From NCBI GenBank assembly GCA_945865325.1, contig CAMBFA010000018.1, positions 1 to 36,094 on the forward strand: 36,094 nt of DNA. The letters are read 5' to 3'. Below are positions 1-8,748 of the stretch, piece after piece. The notes below the pieces were generated by a model that saw only the letters and a program-made list of their open reading frames with translations, was not told where the DNA came from and did not search any database. A program made the translations under genes and the position numbers. Position 1 is the first letter of the stretch. The number at the start of each line of letters is the position of its first letter. This stretch comes from Candidatus Kuenenia stuttgartensis. GTDB lineage: Bacteria > Planctomycetota > Planctomycetia > Pirellulales > UBA1268.

Positions 1-2
1 CG

Positions 3-743
3 ATGGCTCTGTTCTCCCGCGCCTCCCGCGCCACCCAGCGACTGATTGCCGAAGGCCATCCCGACGACGCGCTGCTCGCCGAAATCCAAGGCTCGCTGCG
101 TTCGGCGATCGACTGGGCGCCCTTGGCCGCGGGCATCGACGCCTTCGAACGGCTGTCAGCCCTCGACGCGATCACCTCCATGTTCGCCAACCCGTCCAAA
201 CCGGCATCGTTGTTTTCCTGGGGCCCGATCCGCATCCTCGCGGTCGAGCCAAACGTGCCGCTTACCGACTCCAATCGGTACCTGGCCACCATGGTCGACG
301 CGGCCAACCAGCCGACCCGGGACGCACGTAGGCGGGCGTCGCAGGAGATCGAGGAAGAACTCAAGGCCCACAGGAACGCCCCGCGGGGCCGCCGGCAGTG
401 GTTCCAGCCCTGGCATGAGGTCGTTTCGGAGGGAGTGAGCAGGAAAACGTTGGGCTTGCTGCTCCCAGGCCTCAAATACCCACTCGAAGACGACGATCGT
501 GCCCATGCGGCGCTGGTCCTCGCCAACTGCTTTGCCGCAATCGAGCGGTATCGCCTCGCGACGGGCCAGCCGCCAGCGAGCCTCGCCGACCTCGTTCCCA
601 CGTTTCTCACCGAAGTCCCCGTCGATCCGCTCACTGATGCGCCGCTGGGCTACCGGATCGAGACCGGCCGCTGGACGCTGTGGAGCGGTGCGGACCCGGA
701 GGAAGACGCCGTCGATGAGCTCGTCATCCGTGGTCGCTCCTGA
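3..743 (+). CDS. Hypothetical protein, C-terminal part only (5' end lies outside the window)
   Basis: The 246-aa ORF matches the internal and C-terminal part of the next CDS (MALFSRASRATQRLIAEGHPDDALL vs MALLSSASRATQTLIRDGHPDDTLL; LATGQPPASLADLVPTFLTEVPVDPLTDAPLGYR vs LATGQPPPSLADLVPAFLAEVPLDPFTDAPIGYR), so the N-terminus is probably upstream of base 1. Confidence 0.8.
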   Translation: MALFSRASRATQRLIAEGHPDDALLAEIQGSLRSAIDWAPLAAGIDAFERLSALDAITSMFANPSKPASLFSWGPIRILAVEPNVPLTDSNRYLATMVDAANQPTRDARRRASQEIEEELKAHRNAPRGRRQWFQPWHEVVSEGVSRKTLGLLLPGLKYPLEDDDRAHAALVLANCFAAIERYRLATGQPPASLADLVPTFLTEVPVDPLTDAPLGYRIETGRWTLWSGADPEEDAVDELVIRGRS

Positions 744-786
744 ATCGGATCACCATCCAACGGTCTCAGATAGCTGGAGATTCGCC

Positions 787-2370
787 ATGCTGAAGGCTCG
801 ACTGATCCGTTGGATCAAATGGCCCTTGATCGTGTCGGCGGTCGGGTTCGTCGTCGGGGAGAAGCTGTGGGCGCTTCTCGCCCCGACTCCCGCCCTGGTG
901 ATCTCCGCAGAGACCACGTGGATCGCCGAACCGCTCGCCGCCGATGGCCTCCCCGATTATTTCCAAGCGGTCATCGATCTGGGGCCGCGCGGCATTCCGC
1001 CGGAGAAGAACGCCGCCGCCGCCGTCTGGGAGCTGATCCCGAGCAATGGATCCGCCGACAGCGCTATCGACTACTCGCCGGCCCACCTCTCGGCCGCCGA
1101 CCAGCGGCCCGAGTCGGAGCGGCTCGCCGTGCCGCCACCTTCGCCGGAAGGGATGGATGACGCCGAAGCCGGGCGGATTCTCGGGGAATGCTCGCGCACG
1201 CCGTGGCGCACCGCCGATCAGCCCTGGCTGGCCCGTTGGCTCGAGGAGAACCAAGCGGCTCTCGACACGCTCGCCGCTGGTGCCCGCCGCGAAGGCTGGT
1301 GCCCCCCCCGCACCCTCCCTCCCGACACGCTGCCAACGGAACGATTCGGACCGACGCCCGCGCTCATCTCGCTCGAGATCCCTGTCGAAGGGGCGTTCCG
1401 ATCATTTTCCAAGGCCCTGCTCGCCCGATCGATGCTCCGACTCGGCGAGGGAGACACCCCCGGCGCCTGGCACGATCTCGACTCGCTCCTCCGTTACGGC
1501 GACAAGATCGCCGACACGCCAGGCCCGCTCGTCTGCCGGCTCGTGGCGATGGCGTTGTTGTCCAGTGCCTCCAGGGCCACACAGACGCTCATTCGCGATG
1601 GCCACCCTGACGACACGCTGCTCGCGGAGATGCAGCGATCGCTCCGCTCGGCCATCGACTGGGCCCCCTTGGCCGAGAGCGTCAACACCTTCGAACGACT
1701 CAACGCCCTTGACGCGATCACCGCCAAGTTCACGAACCCTTCCAAACCGATGGCGTTGTTTTTTCCGATCAACTTTCCGTTTCGGATCCTCGCGGTCGAC
1801 CCCAACGTGCCGCTTCGCGCGGCCAATCATTTTCTGGACACCATCGTTGATGCGGTCAGTGAGCCGACCCGGGATGACCGTCGACTGGCCTGGCAGGTCA
1901 TCGCTGACGCCCTCGAAGATCTCCCGAACTCCCAGGCGCCGCGGCGAAAGCTGTTCCAACCCTGTCATGAAACGATATCGGAGCGACTCTGCCGGAGGTC
2001 GCTGAGCTCGTTCCTCCCCGACCTCAAAGCCTCACTCGACACCAGCGACCGTGCCCATGCGGCGCTGGTCCTCGCCAACTGTGTTGCCGCGATCGAGCGG
2101 CATCGCCTCGCGACGGGTCAGCCGCCGCCGAGCCTCGCCGACCTCGTCCCGGCGTTTCTCGCCGAAGTTCCCCTCGATCCGTTCACCGATGCGCCGATCG
2201 GTTACCGGAGCGAGAACGGCCGCTGGACGCTGTGGAGCGGCACAGAACCGTCTGACGACGACGTCGATGAGCTCGTCCTCCGCGGGCCCGCGGATCGCAA
2301 ATCGCCCGAATCGAAATCGCCCGATCCCCCGCCACCCGATCCCTCTCCGGAAGCGCCTTCGCCCCCGTGA
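787..2370 (+). CDS. Hypothetical membrane-anchored protein, tandem paralogue of the previous CDS
   Basis: ORF track starts at 499, but that part overlaps the upstream gene. The ATG at 787 gives MLKARLIRWIKWPLIVSAVGFVVGEKLWALL, an N-terminal TM segment. C-terminus is Pro/Ser-rich. Confidence 0.8.
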   Translation: MLKARLIRWIKWPLIVSAVGFVVGEKLWALLAPTPALVISAETTWIAEPLAADGLPDYFQAVIDLGPRGIPPEKNAAAAVWELIPSNGSADSAIDYSPAHLSAADQRPESERLAVPPPSPEGMDDAEAGRILGECSRTPWRTADQPWLARWLEENQAALDTLAAGARREGWCPPRTLPPDTLPTERFGPTPALISLEIPVEGAFRSFSKALLARSMLRLGEGDTPGAWHDLDSLLRYGDKIADTPGPLVCRLVAMALLSSASRATQTLIRDGHPDDTLLAEMQRSLRSAIDWAPLAESVNTFERLNALDAITAKFTNPSKPMALFFPINFPFRILAVDPNVPLRAANHFLDTIVDAVSEPTRDDRRLAWQVIADALEDLPNSQAPRRKLFQPCHETISERLCRRSLSSFLPDLKASLDTSDRAHAALVLANCVAAIERHRLATGQPPPSLADLVPAFLAEVPLDPFTDAPIGYRSENGRWTLWSGTEPSDDDVDELVLRGPADRKSPESKSPDPPPPDPSPEAPSPP

Positions 2371-2446
2371 CGCCCCGCTCGCCTCGCAGCCCGGCCTGAA
2401 CAACGAGCTCGTGTCGCACCGGGACGGTCACACGCACTTCCCTCAT
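2371..2446 (-). pseudogene. Remnant of the 3' end of a paralogue of the 3834..5081 gene
   Basis: Antisense reading RVTVPVRHELVVQAGL matches the C-terminus RVTVPVRHEFLSGAGL* of 3834..5081. Nucleotide similarity continues past the stop codon (ccccgctcgcctcgcagcccggc vs ccccgctcgcttcacagcccggc). Confidence 0.7.
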
Positions 2447-2462
2447 CGGCCCGTGGCTGGGG

Positions 2463-3773
2463 GGTCTCGATCCCGATGGCTCAAGGCATCTCCCCTGCGC
2501 CGCCGTCCATCGAGCCGAGGTCTGCGATGCCGTCGCGCACGGTCACTCCCTGGGAATCGTCCACCGCGATCTCAAGCCGGGGAACATCCTCGTCGGTGAA
2601 TCGGGCGAGCCGAAAGTCATCGACTTCGGCGTCGCGCGCGGAATATCGAGGGGGATACGAGAATCGACGCTCACCGCGCCGGGCGGATTCGTCGGCACGC
2701 TCCAGTACATGAGCCCCGAGCAGGTAGAGAGCGACGGCGCTACCGTCGACGCCCGCAGCGACGTCCATGCCCTCGGCGCGATCCTCCATGAGCTCCTCAC
2801 CGGCCGGCCCCCTTGGGATGTCGCCGGGATGCCGGTCGTGGAGGCGGCACGCACGATCCGAGAGTCGCCCGCCCCCCGCGCCACCGCAGCCCCCCCGCAC
2901 CTCGCCGCCGTGATCGCCCGCTGCCTGGAAAAGGATCCGAAGCGTCGCTACCGCGATGCCGGTGAGCTCGCCGCGGCCCTGCGAGCCACCGCCGGTGCCG
3001 GCGGACGCTGGAGGTTTCCCTCATGGCCCCGTTTCCCCCGGCTTGCCGGAAAGCCGGCGCGAAGACGCGAAATCGTGCGCGGGACGTTTCTCGGGCTTCT
3101 CGTCGGGGCGGCCCTCCTGTTTGCCATTCAAGCGGTGCGCGACTGGGGAGGCATGGAGCGATCCCTCGGGGCGATCGTCGACGGCACCGCGGCGCTCACC
3201 GCCCGGCTGCAGGCAAGCGAGTCGCTCGTCTTCGAGCATGGCTTTCGCACCGTCGAACAAGCCGACGCAGGCCGGTGGCTCGTGTCATCCGACGGGATGC
3301 GGATCTGGAGCGAGGACTTCTCCACACCGCGCACCAGCTACTGGGGTCCGGTAGAGAACGGTGCCGAGGGAACGCTCGTCTATCGCTTCCAGTTCCCGGT
3401 CGTCGCGGAGCGGATCGAGCTCCATGCCAATGCGACCTGCTGGGATTTCGCTTCCTGCCCCGAGCTGGGGCATGGTCGTGGCGCAGCGAAAGTCGAGGTG
3501 TCGGCAGACGGCGACCACTGGATCACCCTCCACGATGGCATCGGCGCCGGCACCTGGGGAGGCGTGAGCTGGTGGAACTCTGGCGATCTCCCCGCCGCGG
3601 CAACCGGGACGCGCAGCCTGTGCCTGCGGGTCAGGCTCGTCACCGACGGCGTCGACGACCCCGACTACACCGTCGCGCAGTTCGCCCGCTCCCACGCCGC
3701 CACCACGGCCGACGCGTTCTCCATCAAGGCCTTTGCCCGGGGCGTTCCCGACACGCGGCGCATCGGGCGATGA
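2463..3773 (+). pseudogene. Serine/threonine protein kinase lacking the N-lobe, with TM segment and extracytoplasmic domain
   Basis: Open frame reads EVCDAVAHGHSLGIVHRDLKPGNILVGESGEPKVIDFGVARG...GFVGTLQYMSPEQ...DARSDVHALGAILHELLTGRPPW, with catalytic loop, DFG and APE-like region. No glycine-rich loop or VAIK lysine upstream; the frame is blocked by a TGA at 2397. TM segment GTFLGLLVGAALLFAIQAV follows. Confidence 0.75.
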
Positions 3774-3833
3774 GGGGCCGCGACATCGGGCCCCCGAAAA
3801 GCTTACCCCCCGACGGGATCGGCCCCGCTCGCT

Positions 3834-5081
3834 TCACAGCCCGGCGCCAGAAAGAAACTCGTGCCGCACCGGCACAGTCACCCGCTCACCCCCTTCGGCA
3901 ACGAACGTCACGGCGCCGGGGGCATATTCGGCGGCCACCACCTTGCCAAAGCCGTCGGGCACCCGCGTCACCCCCTGGATGTAGCGAATCTCCGTCGGCT
4001 TGTCGGCCGTAAACTCGATCACCGTCGGCACGCCACGGCGGGTGAGAAGATTGGCGCCCGCCGAGGCGGCCAGGCCATCGGCAAAGAAGCTCGTCACATC
4101 CTCGAGGCCGAGGCAGTTGTTGCGGCCGTTCCACGGGCTGCCGTGCCGGCCCCGGTTCTCGATCCACAACAGCGTCGACCGCAGCACCCGCGGATCCTTG
4201 AGGGCATACCACAGCCAGCCCTCGTCAGTGCGCGTGGCGCAGGTCCAGGCGGTCGCCTCCTGCTTGCCAACCATCTGCAGATCTTGCTTGTTGACCACCT
4301 GGACGAGATCAGCATAGCCCTGTCGGGCCGGCAGGCGCGTCAGATCGGCATCGCCGGTTCCCTTCTCCAGAAGCGAGACATGGGCCAGATCGGTGAACGG
4401 GGCCGCGATCGCGAGCGACTGGTATTCCCGCTTCGTCGGGTCGCTGAAGCGCGAGGGATTGGTCATCCCGAAATCGATCGGGCTCGTCGACACCCGAAAC
4501 ACCCCCGGCTCATCAGGCATGGCGAGCGTGGCATGATGGCCGCAGGGGGCCGGGCCGGCGAAGCCGGTGACGATGTGCCGCGAATAGACGGCGTTGTGCC
4601 CCTCGACGAGCGACAGCTCCTTGACGATCTTCCCCTGGCGAGCCTGCGGCTCGAAGGCGAGGACGAGCGTGTGCCGGCCGCCGCCGTGCTTGGTGTCGAC
4701 ATAGGTCCACTCCGCTCCCGCCACCTCGCCATGGGGCGGATGCTTTTCCTGTCGGTACTCCGCTCCGTTGCCGCCGAAGGGGATGCAAAACCAATCCCCG
4801 CGCAGCGCCGTGAGCACCGGCGCCGGCAGATCCTGCAGGCTTTCGTTCTGCCACGGGCTGATGTGGTAGGGCTGAACCGGCTTCCCCGAATCCCGCAGGA
4901 ATGTCACCGGCGCCATCTGCCCGCCGATCTTTGTCACGGCGAGGCGCACCTGCGGGCTCTCGAGAATCCACGACGGCTGCGAGTCGATCGTTTCAAGCTT
5001 TGCCGGTTCGGCGGCGGTGGCCGGGATCGCAGTGGCCAGGCAGAGGATCGAGAGGATCGAGGCCAACGCACGAAGCGACAT
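3834..5081 (-). CDS. Secreted hypothetical protein, possibly galactose-mutarotase-like fold
   Basis: 415-aa ORF with signal peptide MSLRALASILSILCLATAIPATAAEP. Fold guess only, from general sequence character. Confidence 0.75.
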   Translation of the reverse strand: MSLRALASILSILCLATAIPATAAEPAKLETIDSQPSWILESPQVRLAVTKIGGQMAPVTFLRDSGKPVQPYHISPWQNESLQDLPAPVLTALRGDWFCIPFGGNGAEYRQEKHPPHGEVAGAEWTYVDTKHGGGRHTLVLAFEPQARQGKIVKELSLVEGHNAVYSRHIVTGFAGPAPCGHHATLAMPDEPGVFRVSTSPIDFGMTNPSRFSDPTKREYQSLAIAAPFTDLAHVSLLEKGTGDADLTRLPARQGYADLVQVVNKQDLQMVGKQEATAWTCATRTDEGWLWYALKDPRVLRSTLLWIENRGRHGSPWNGRNNCLGLEDVTSFFADGLAASAGANLLTRRGVPTVIEFTADKPTEIRYIQGVTRVPDGFGKVVAAEYAPGAVTFVAEGGERVTVPVRHEFLSGAGL

Positions 5082-5116
5082 CGAGGAGACTCCTGCAGGA
5101 AAACGGACGGATATTT

Positions 5117-5986
5117 TCAGGCGATCGATACACCCAGCGCCGCGGCGAGGGCCCGGCGCATCGCCGGCACATCGGGGGAAACGCCGGTCCAGTGCCGGAC
5201 GCCGATCACCCCCTGATTGACGAGCATGCCGAGGCCGTCGATGCAGGTGCAGCCGCGGGCCTTCGCTTCGCGGAGGAAAGCCGTGTCGGGGGGGCTGAAG
5301 ACGACGTCGGCGGCGACAAGTCCGGGGCGAAGGGACTCCATCGCCACCGGCACCCGAGCCGCGCCGTCATAGAGCCCGATCGAGGTACCATTGATGACGA
5401 CGTCGGCCGTGGCTGGAACGGCGTAGTCGCCCGTCCACTCGACAAACTCGGCGGTGGCAGAGGTCTGCTCGCGGAGCACGCCGACAAGCTCCTCGCCGCG
5501 GGCCCGCGAGCGGTTGACTATTGCGATTTTTTTGGCACCGGCGAGAGCGAGCTCGACGGCGACGGCGCGGGCCGCGCCGCCGGCGCCGAAGAGAATGATC
5601 TCCTTGCCGGCAGGGGGCAGAACCTCGGTCAGGCTCTCCAAAAAGCCCTTGCCGTCGGTGTTTTCACCGATGAGGCGATCCCCCCGCCGGACCACGCAAT
5701 TCACGGCGCCGATGACGCGGGCAGAATCCCCCAGCCCGTCGAGGAGCGGGATCACCGTCACCTTGTGGGGCATCGAGAGGTTGAAGCCCTGAAATCCCAT
5801 CGCCTTGGCGCCGGCGACCGCGGCAGCGAGATCCGCCGGAGCAACCTCCATGTTGACATAACGCCAGGGGAGATCGTGATGGCGAAAGGCGGCCTCGACC
5901 ATGGCGACGGTCGGGTTGCCGGCCGCCCCCTGCGACATCGAGCCGACAAGCGCCGGGCAGAAGTTGTTGGTGTCGGGAGTGCCCAT
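5117..5986 (-). CDS. aroE: Shikimate dehydrogenase
   Basis: Motifs GFQGFNLSMPHK, GAVNCVVRRGDRLIGENTDGKGF, ILFGAGGAARAVAVEL, NGTSIGLYDG; typical of AroE. Confidence 0.9.
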   Translation of the reverse strand: MGTPDTNNFCPALVGSMSQGAAGNPTVAMVEAAFRHHDLPWRYVNMEVAPADLAAAVAGAKAMGFQGFNLSMPHKVTVIPLLDGLGDSARVIGAVNCVVRRGDRLIGENTDGKGFLESLTEVLPPAGKEIILFGAGGAARAVAVELALAGAKKIAIVNRSRARGEELVGVLREQTSATAEFVEWTGDYAVPATADVVINGTSIGLYDGAARVPVAMESLRPGLVAADVVFSPPDTAFLREAKARGCTCIDGLGMLVNQGVIGVRHWTGVSPDVPAMRRALAAALGVSIA

Positions 5987-6006
5987 GGGAGTCGTGCTCG
6001 CGTTCT

Positions 6007-7101
6007 TCAGTTGGCAGGCGCCGGCTCGCCGGCGGGGCGGAGGTCGGGGTCGTTCATGGCGTCGGCCTTCCGGTAGAGGCTCGTGGGGATGAACATCTCG
6101 GGGGGCAGTTCCTCTCCCTTGGAGTGGCGCACGATCGCGTCGACGATCTGCTCACCCATTTTCACCGGGAACTGGATCGGGTCGGCGTAGATCTTGCCGT
6201 CGCGGATCGCTTCCTTCCCCTCGGGCTGGCCATCAAAGCCGACGACGACGACCTGCGCCGTCTTCCCCGCCTTTTCGAGGGCCCCGACGGCGCCGAGCGC
6301 CGAGGGGTCATTGATGGCGAAGATGCCGCGCAAATCGCCATGGGCCTGGAGGGCATCCTCGGCGGCCTTGTAGCCGGAGTCGCGGGCGCCACCGGCCTCG
6401 AGCTCGGCGATGATCTCGATCGCCGCATGCCCGGCGGGGAGGGCCGCATTGTGGGCGTCGATCGACTCACGGAAGCCGCCGACGCGGAGCAGACAGCTCT
6501 CGGCCTGCTTAAAGTGGAGAATGGCTACCTTCCCCCCTCCGGCCCCGAGGGCCTCGATCATCGCGGTGGCTGCTTCCTTGCCGCCGCCGAAGTTGTCGGT
6601 GGCGATCTGCGTGACGACCTTGGCATCGCTGCCGCGGTAGGGGATATCGACGGTGAAAACGGGAATGCCGGCAGCATTGGCCTCGGCGATGATCGGGCCG
6701 ATCGCCTTGGAGTCGCAGGGGGAGAGGACGATCGCCGCGACCTTGCGGACGATGAAGTCCTTGACCTGGTTCCCCTGCTTGGCGACATCCTTGTCGGCGC
6801 TGACGACCTGGGCGTAGAGCGTCTTCTCGCGTGCCTTGGCGGCGATCGTGTCGCCGATGAGCTTGAAGAACGGATTGTCGAGCGTCAGCAGCGAGACGCC
6901 GATCGTGCCGGCCGACATCCCGCTGGTGGCTCCAGCCGGTGGCCCGCCTGACGACGTATCCGCCTCGGGGCGCTGCGGCCGTTGCGGCCGGCCCGGTGCG
7001 GCCGACTTCGAACAGCCGGCCGGCATCAACACCAGCGCCGCCATGCCGACACCGAGGCTGGTGACGAGCCGACGACGGGGCAGAAAAGAGAAGCGAGCCA
7101 T
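6007..7101 (-). CDS. Sugar ABC transporter substrate-binding lipoprotein (RbsB-like)
   Basis: Start at 7101 gives MARFSFLPRRRLVTSLGVGMAALVLMPAGCSK with a lipobox, then IGVSLLTLDNPFFKLIGDTIAAKA...VSADKDVAKQGNQVKDFIVRKVAAIVLSPCDSKAIGPIIAEANAAGIPVFTVDI, the periplasmic-binding-protein class I signature. Confidence 0.88.
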   Translation of the reverse strand: MARFSFLPRRRLVTSLGVGMAALVLMPAGCSKSAAPGRPQRPQRPEADTSSGGPPAGATSGMSAGTIGVSLLTLDNPFFKLIGDTIAAKAREKTLYAQVVSADKDVAKQGNQVKDFIVRKVAAIVLSPCDSKAIGPIIAEANAAGIPVFTVDIPYRGSDAKVVTQIATDNFGGGKEAATAMIEALGAGGGKVAILHFKQAESCLLRVGGFRESIDAHNAALPAGHAAIEIIAELEAGGARDSGYKAAEDALQAHGDLRGIFAINDPSALGAVGALEKAGKTAQVVVVGFDGQPEGKEAIRDGKIYADPIQFPVKMGEQIVDAIVRHSKGEELPPEMFIPTSLYRKADAMNDPDLRPAGEPAPAN

Positions 7102-7312
7102 GCTGAAAAACCCCCGGGGACCGCAGCAGCGTCCGGATGACACCACCAACAGGACCACCATCTTCGCCCAAGCCCGAGCGTTCCGCCAGCCCTGGCGGCG
7201 CTCGGCGGCAAAGCGTCCGCGGCCCGGTGCGATGAACCTCTGGGTCGAAGGCGTCTGGTTCGCCTCCATCACGACCTCCGTCCGCCCCCGTGGCTCCCTT
7301 GCTGGACCGGGC

Positions 7313-7410
7313 GTGGCGGTCACGATCGGCAACTGCCCAAACGGAAACCGTCAGACCTTCGACGGCCTCATCGACGAGGTGAGAATCTCCAACGGACTGG
7401 TTCTCCCGGC
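7313..7410 (+). pseudogene. LamG/concanavalin-A-like domain C-terminal remnant
   Basis: Translation VAVTIGNCPNGNRQTFDGLIDEVRISNGLV carries the characteristic end of planctomycete LamG domains (F.GLIDEVRIS). It sits in an intergenic stretch without a start or the rest of the domain. Confidence 0.55.
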
Positions 7411-7425
7411 TGCCCCGCAGCCGGT

Positions 7426-8727
7426 TCAAATGCCTGTCAACCGCTCGGTCGAATCACCGAAGCGGTCGAGTTCCAAACCGCCCCACTCCATCAGGCTGAG
7501 AAACAGGCTACACATCCGCCGGTTGGAAGCATCGAGGTAGTCGAGCACGCGGCCGCCGCGGAGCTTGCCGCCGGCCCCACCGAGCAGGACAATCGGCAAT
7601 TGATTGGCGTCGTGACTGCCGTGCAGCATGCTCGAGCAGTGCGCGATAGTCGTATTGTCGAGTAATGTGCGGTCCCCTTCCTTGACCTCTGACATTCGCT
7701 CGCAGAGGTAAGCCAGCTGGGCCATGAAGAACTGGTTGAGTGGTATGAGTTCCGGCGGCTGCGTGTGGCTCATCTGATGATGCTGATCCTTGGCGCCGCA
7801 GTGCGTGTGCGTTTCGGCGGAGCCATCGTTACAATACTTGAGGGTCGCGATCCGGGTGGTGTCGGTGCGGAAGGCCAGAAGCACGATGTCGTTCATGAGT
7901 TTCCAGTAGTCCGGGATCTCAGCGGGAATGCCATCGGCGGGTCGCGGGCGATCGGGGGCGGCCAGGCTCGGGGTCCAGCCGTCGGCCTCGCGCTCCCGGC
8001 CGGCCCGCTTGACGCGTCCCTCGATCTCGTGAACGCTGCCCAGGTACTCCTCGAACCGCTGTCGGTCCGAGACGGAGAGCCGCTGACGAAGCGACCGAGC
8101 GTCTTCAAGCACGGCATCGACAACTCGGCGGTCTCCCCGGTTGGGCTCGGTGCGGAACAGCTGGTCGAAGGCCAGCGCCGGGCGCGTTTCCGTCCAGGTC
8201 GGCGACACCGCCGTGCTCCACGAAATGTGCGAGCTATAGAGCAAGGGAAGCCCGTCCTGGAGTCCAGGAATCGGTCCTTCGCAGCCTAGCACCAGCGAGG
8301 GGATGCGCGTGCGGTCGCCAATCCGTTGAGCCATCAACTGATCAAAACTCACGCCCGTACGGACTTCGGCCCCCGACAACGGCGCGCCGCTGAGCATGTT
8401 CCCTGTCTGCATGCAGTGGATGGCGCCCTTGTTGGCCTGCTCGTTCCACAAGCCGCGGAGGAACACCATCCGCTCCTTCCACGGCTCGAGCGGCTTCAGA
8501 CACGGCCCGAGTTCCATGCCCGCTCCCTCGCCCTTGGCCCACCAATGCTGCGAGTGAAAGCCCATGCCCGTGAAAGTGATGAGCGTGCGGGTCGGCGGTT
8601 GAGAGGCTGTGTCGGTTCCCCCGCCCGCAGCGAAGGAGAGCGATTCCAGCCAAGGCAGGGCCATCGAAACGCCGAGCCCATGCAGCAGGGTACGTCGCGA
8701 AACGTTGGGGGCCGGTCCGGTGCGCAT
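7426..8727 (-). CDS. DUF1552 domain-containing protein
   Basis: MRTGPAPNVSRRTLLHGLGVSMALPWLESL... twin-arginine-like N-terminus followed by GVHSLN-type/TGMGFHSQHWWA and CMQTGNMLSGAP blocks; paralogue of 14059..15417. Confidence 0.88.
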   Translation of the reverse strand: MRTGPAPNVSRRTLLHGLGVSMALPWLESLSFAAGGGTDTASQPPTRTLITFTGMGFHSQHWWAKGEGAGMELGPCLKPLEPWKERMVFLRGLWNEQANKGAIHCMQTGNMLSGAPLSGAEVRTGVSFDQLMAQRIGDRTRIPSLVLGCEGPIPGLQDGLPLLYSSHISWSTAVSPTWTETRPALAFDQLFRTEPNRGDRRVVDAVLEDARSLRQRLSVSDRQRFEEYLGSVHEIEGRVKRAGREREADGWTPSLAAPDRPRPADGIPAEIPDYWKLMNDIVLLAFRTDTTRIATLKYCNDGSAETHTHCGAKDQHHQMSHTQPPELIPLNQFFMAQLAYLCERMSEVKEGDRTLLDNTTIAHCSSMLHGSHDANQLPIVLLGGAGGKLRGGRVLDYLDASNRRMCSLFLSLMEWGGLELDRFGDSTERLTGI

Positions 8728-8748
8728 AGGAACGTCCTTTCGTGAGGG

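Noticed and set aside
3861-5216. 451-aa plus-strand ORF and other long opposite-strand ORFs (4901..6076, 16271..17962, 21634..23010, 27637..28824, 34018..35910)
   Set aside because: All lie antisense to well-supported genes and have the Arg/Ala/Gly/His/Pro-rich composition of shadow ORFs in high-GC DNA.
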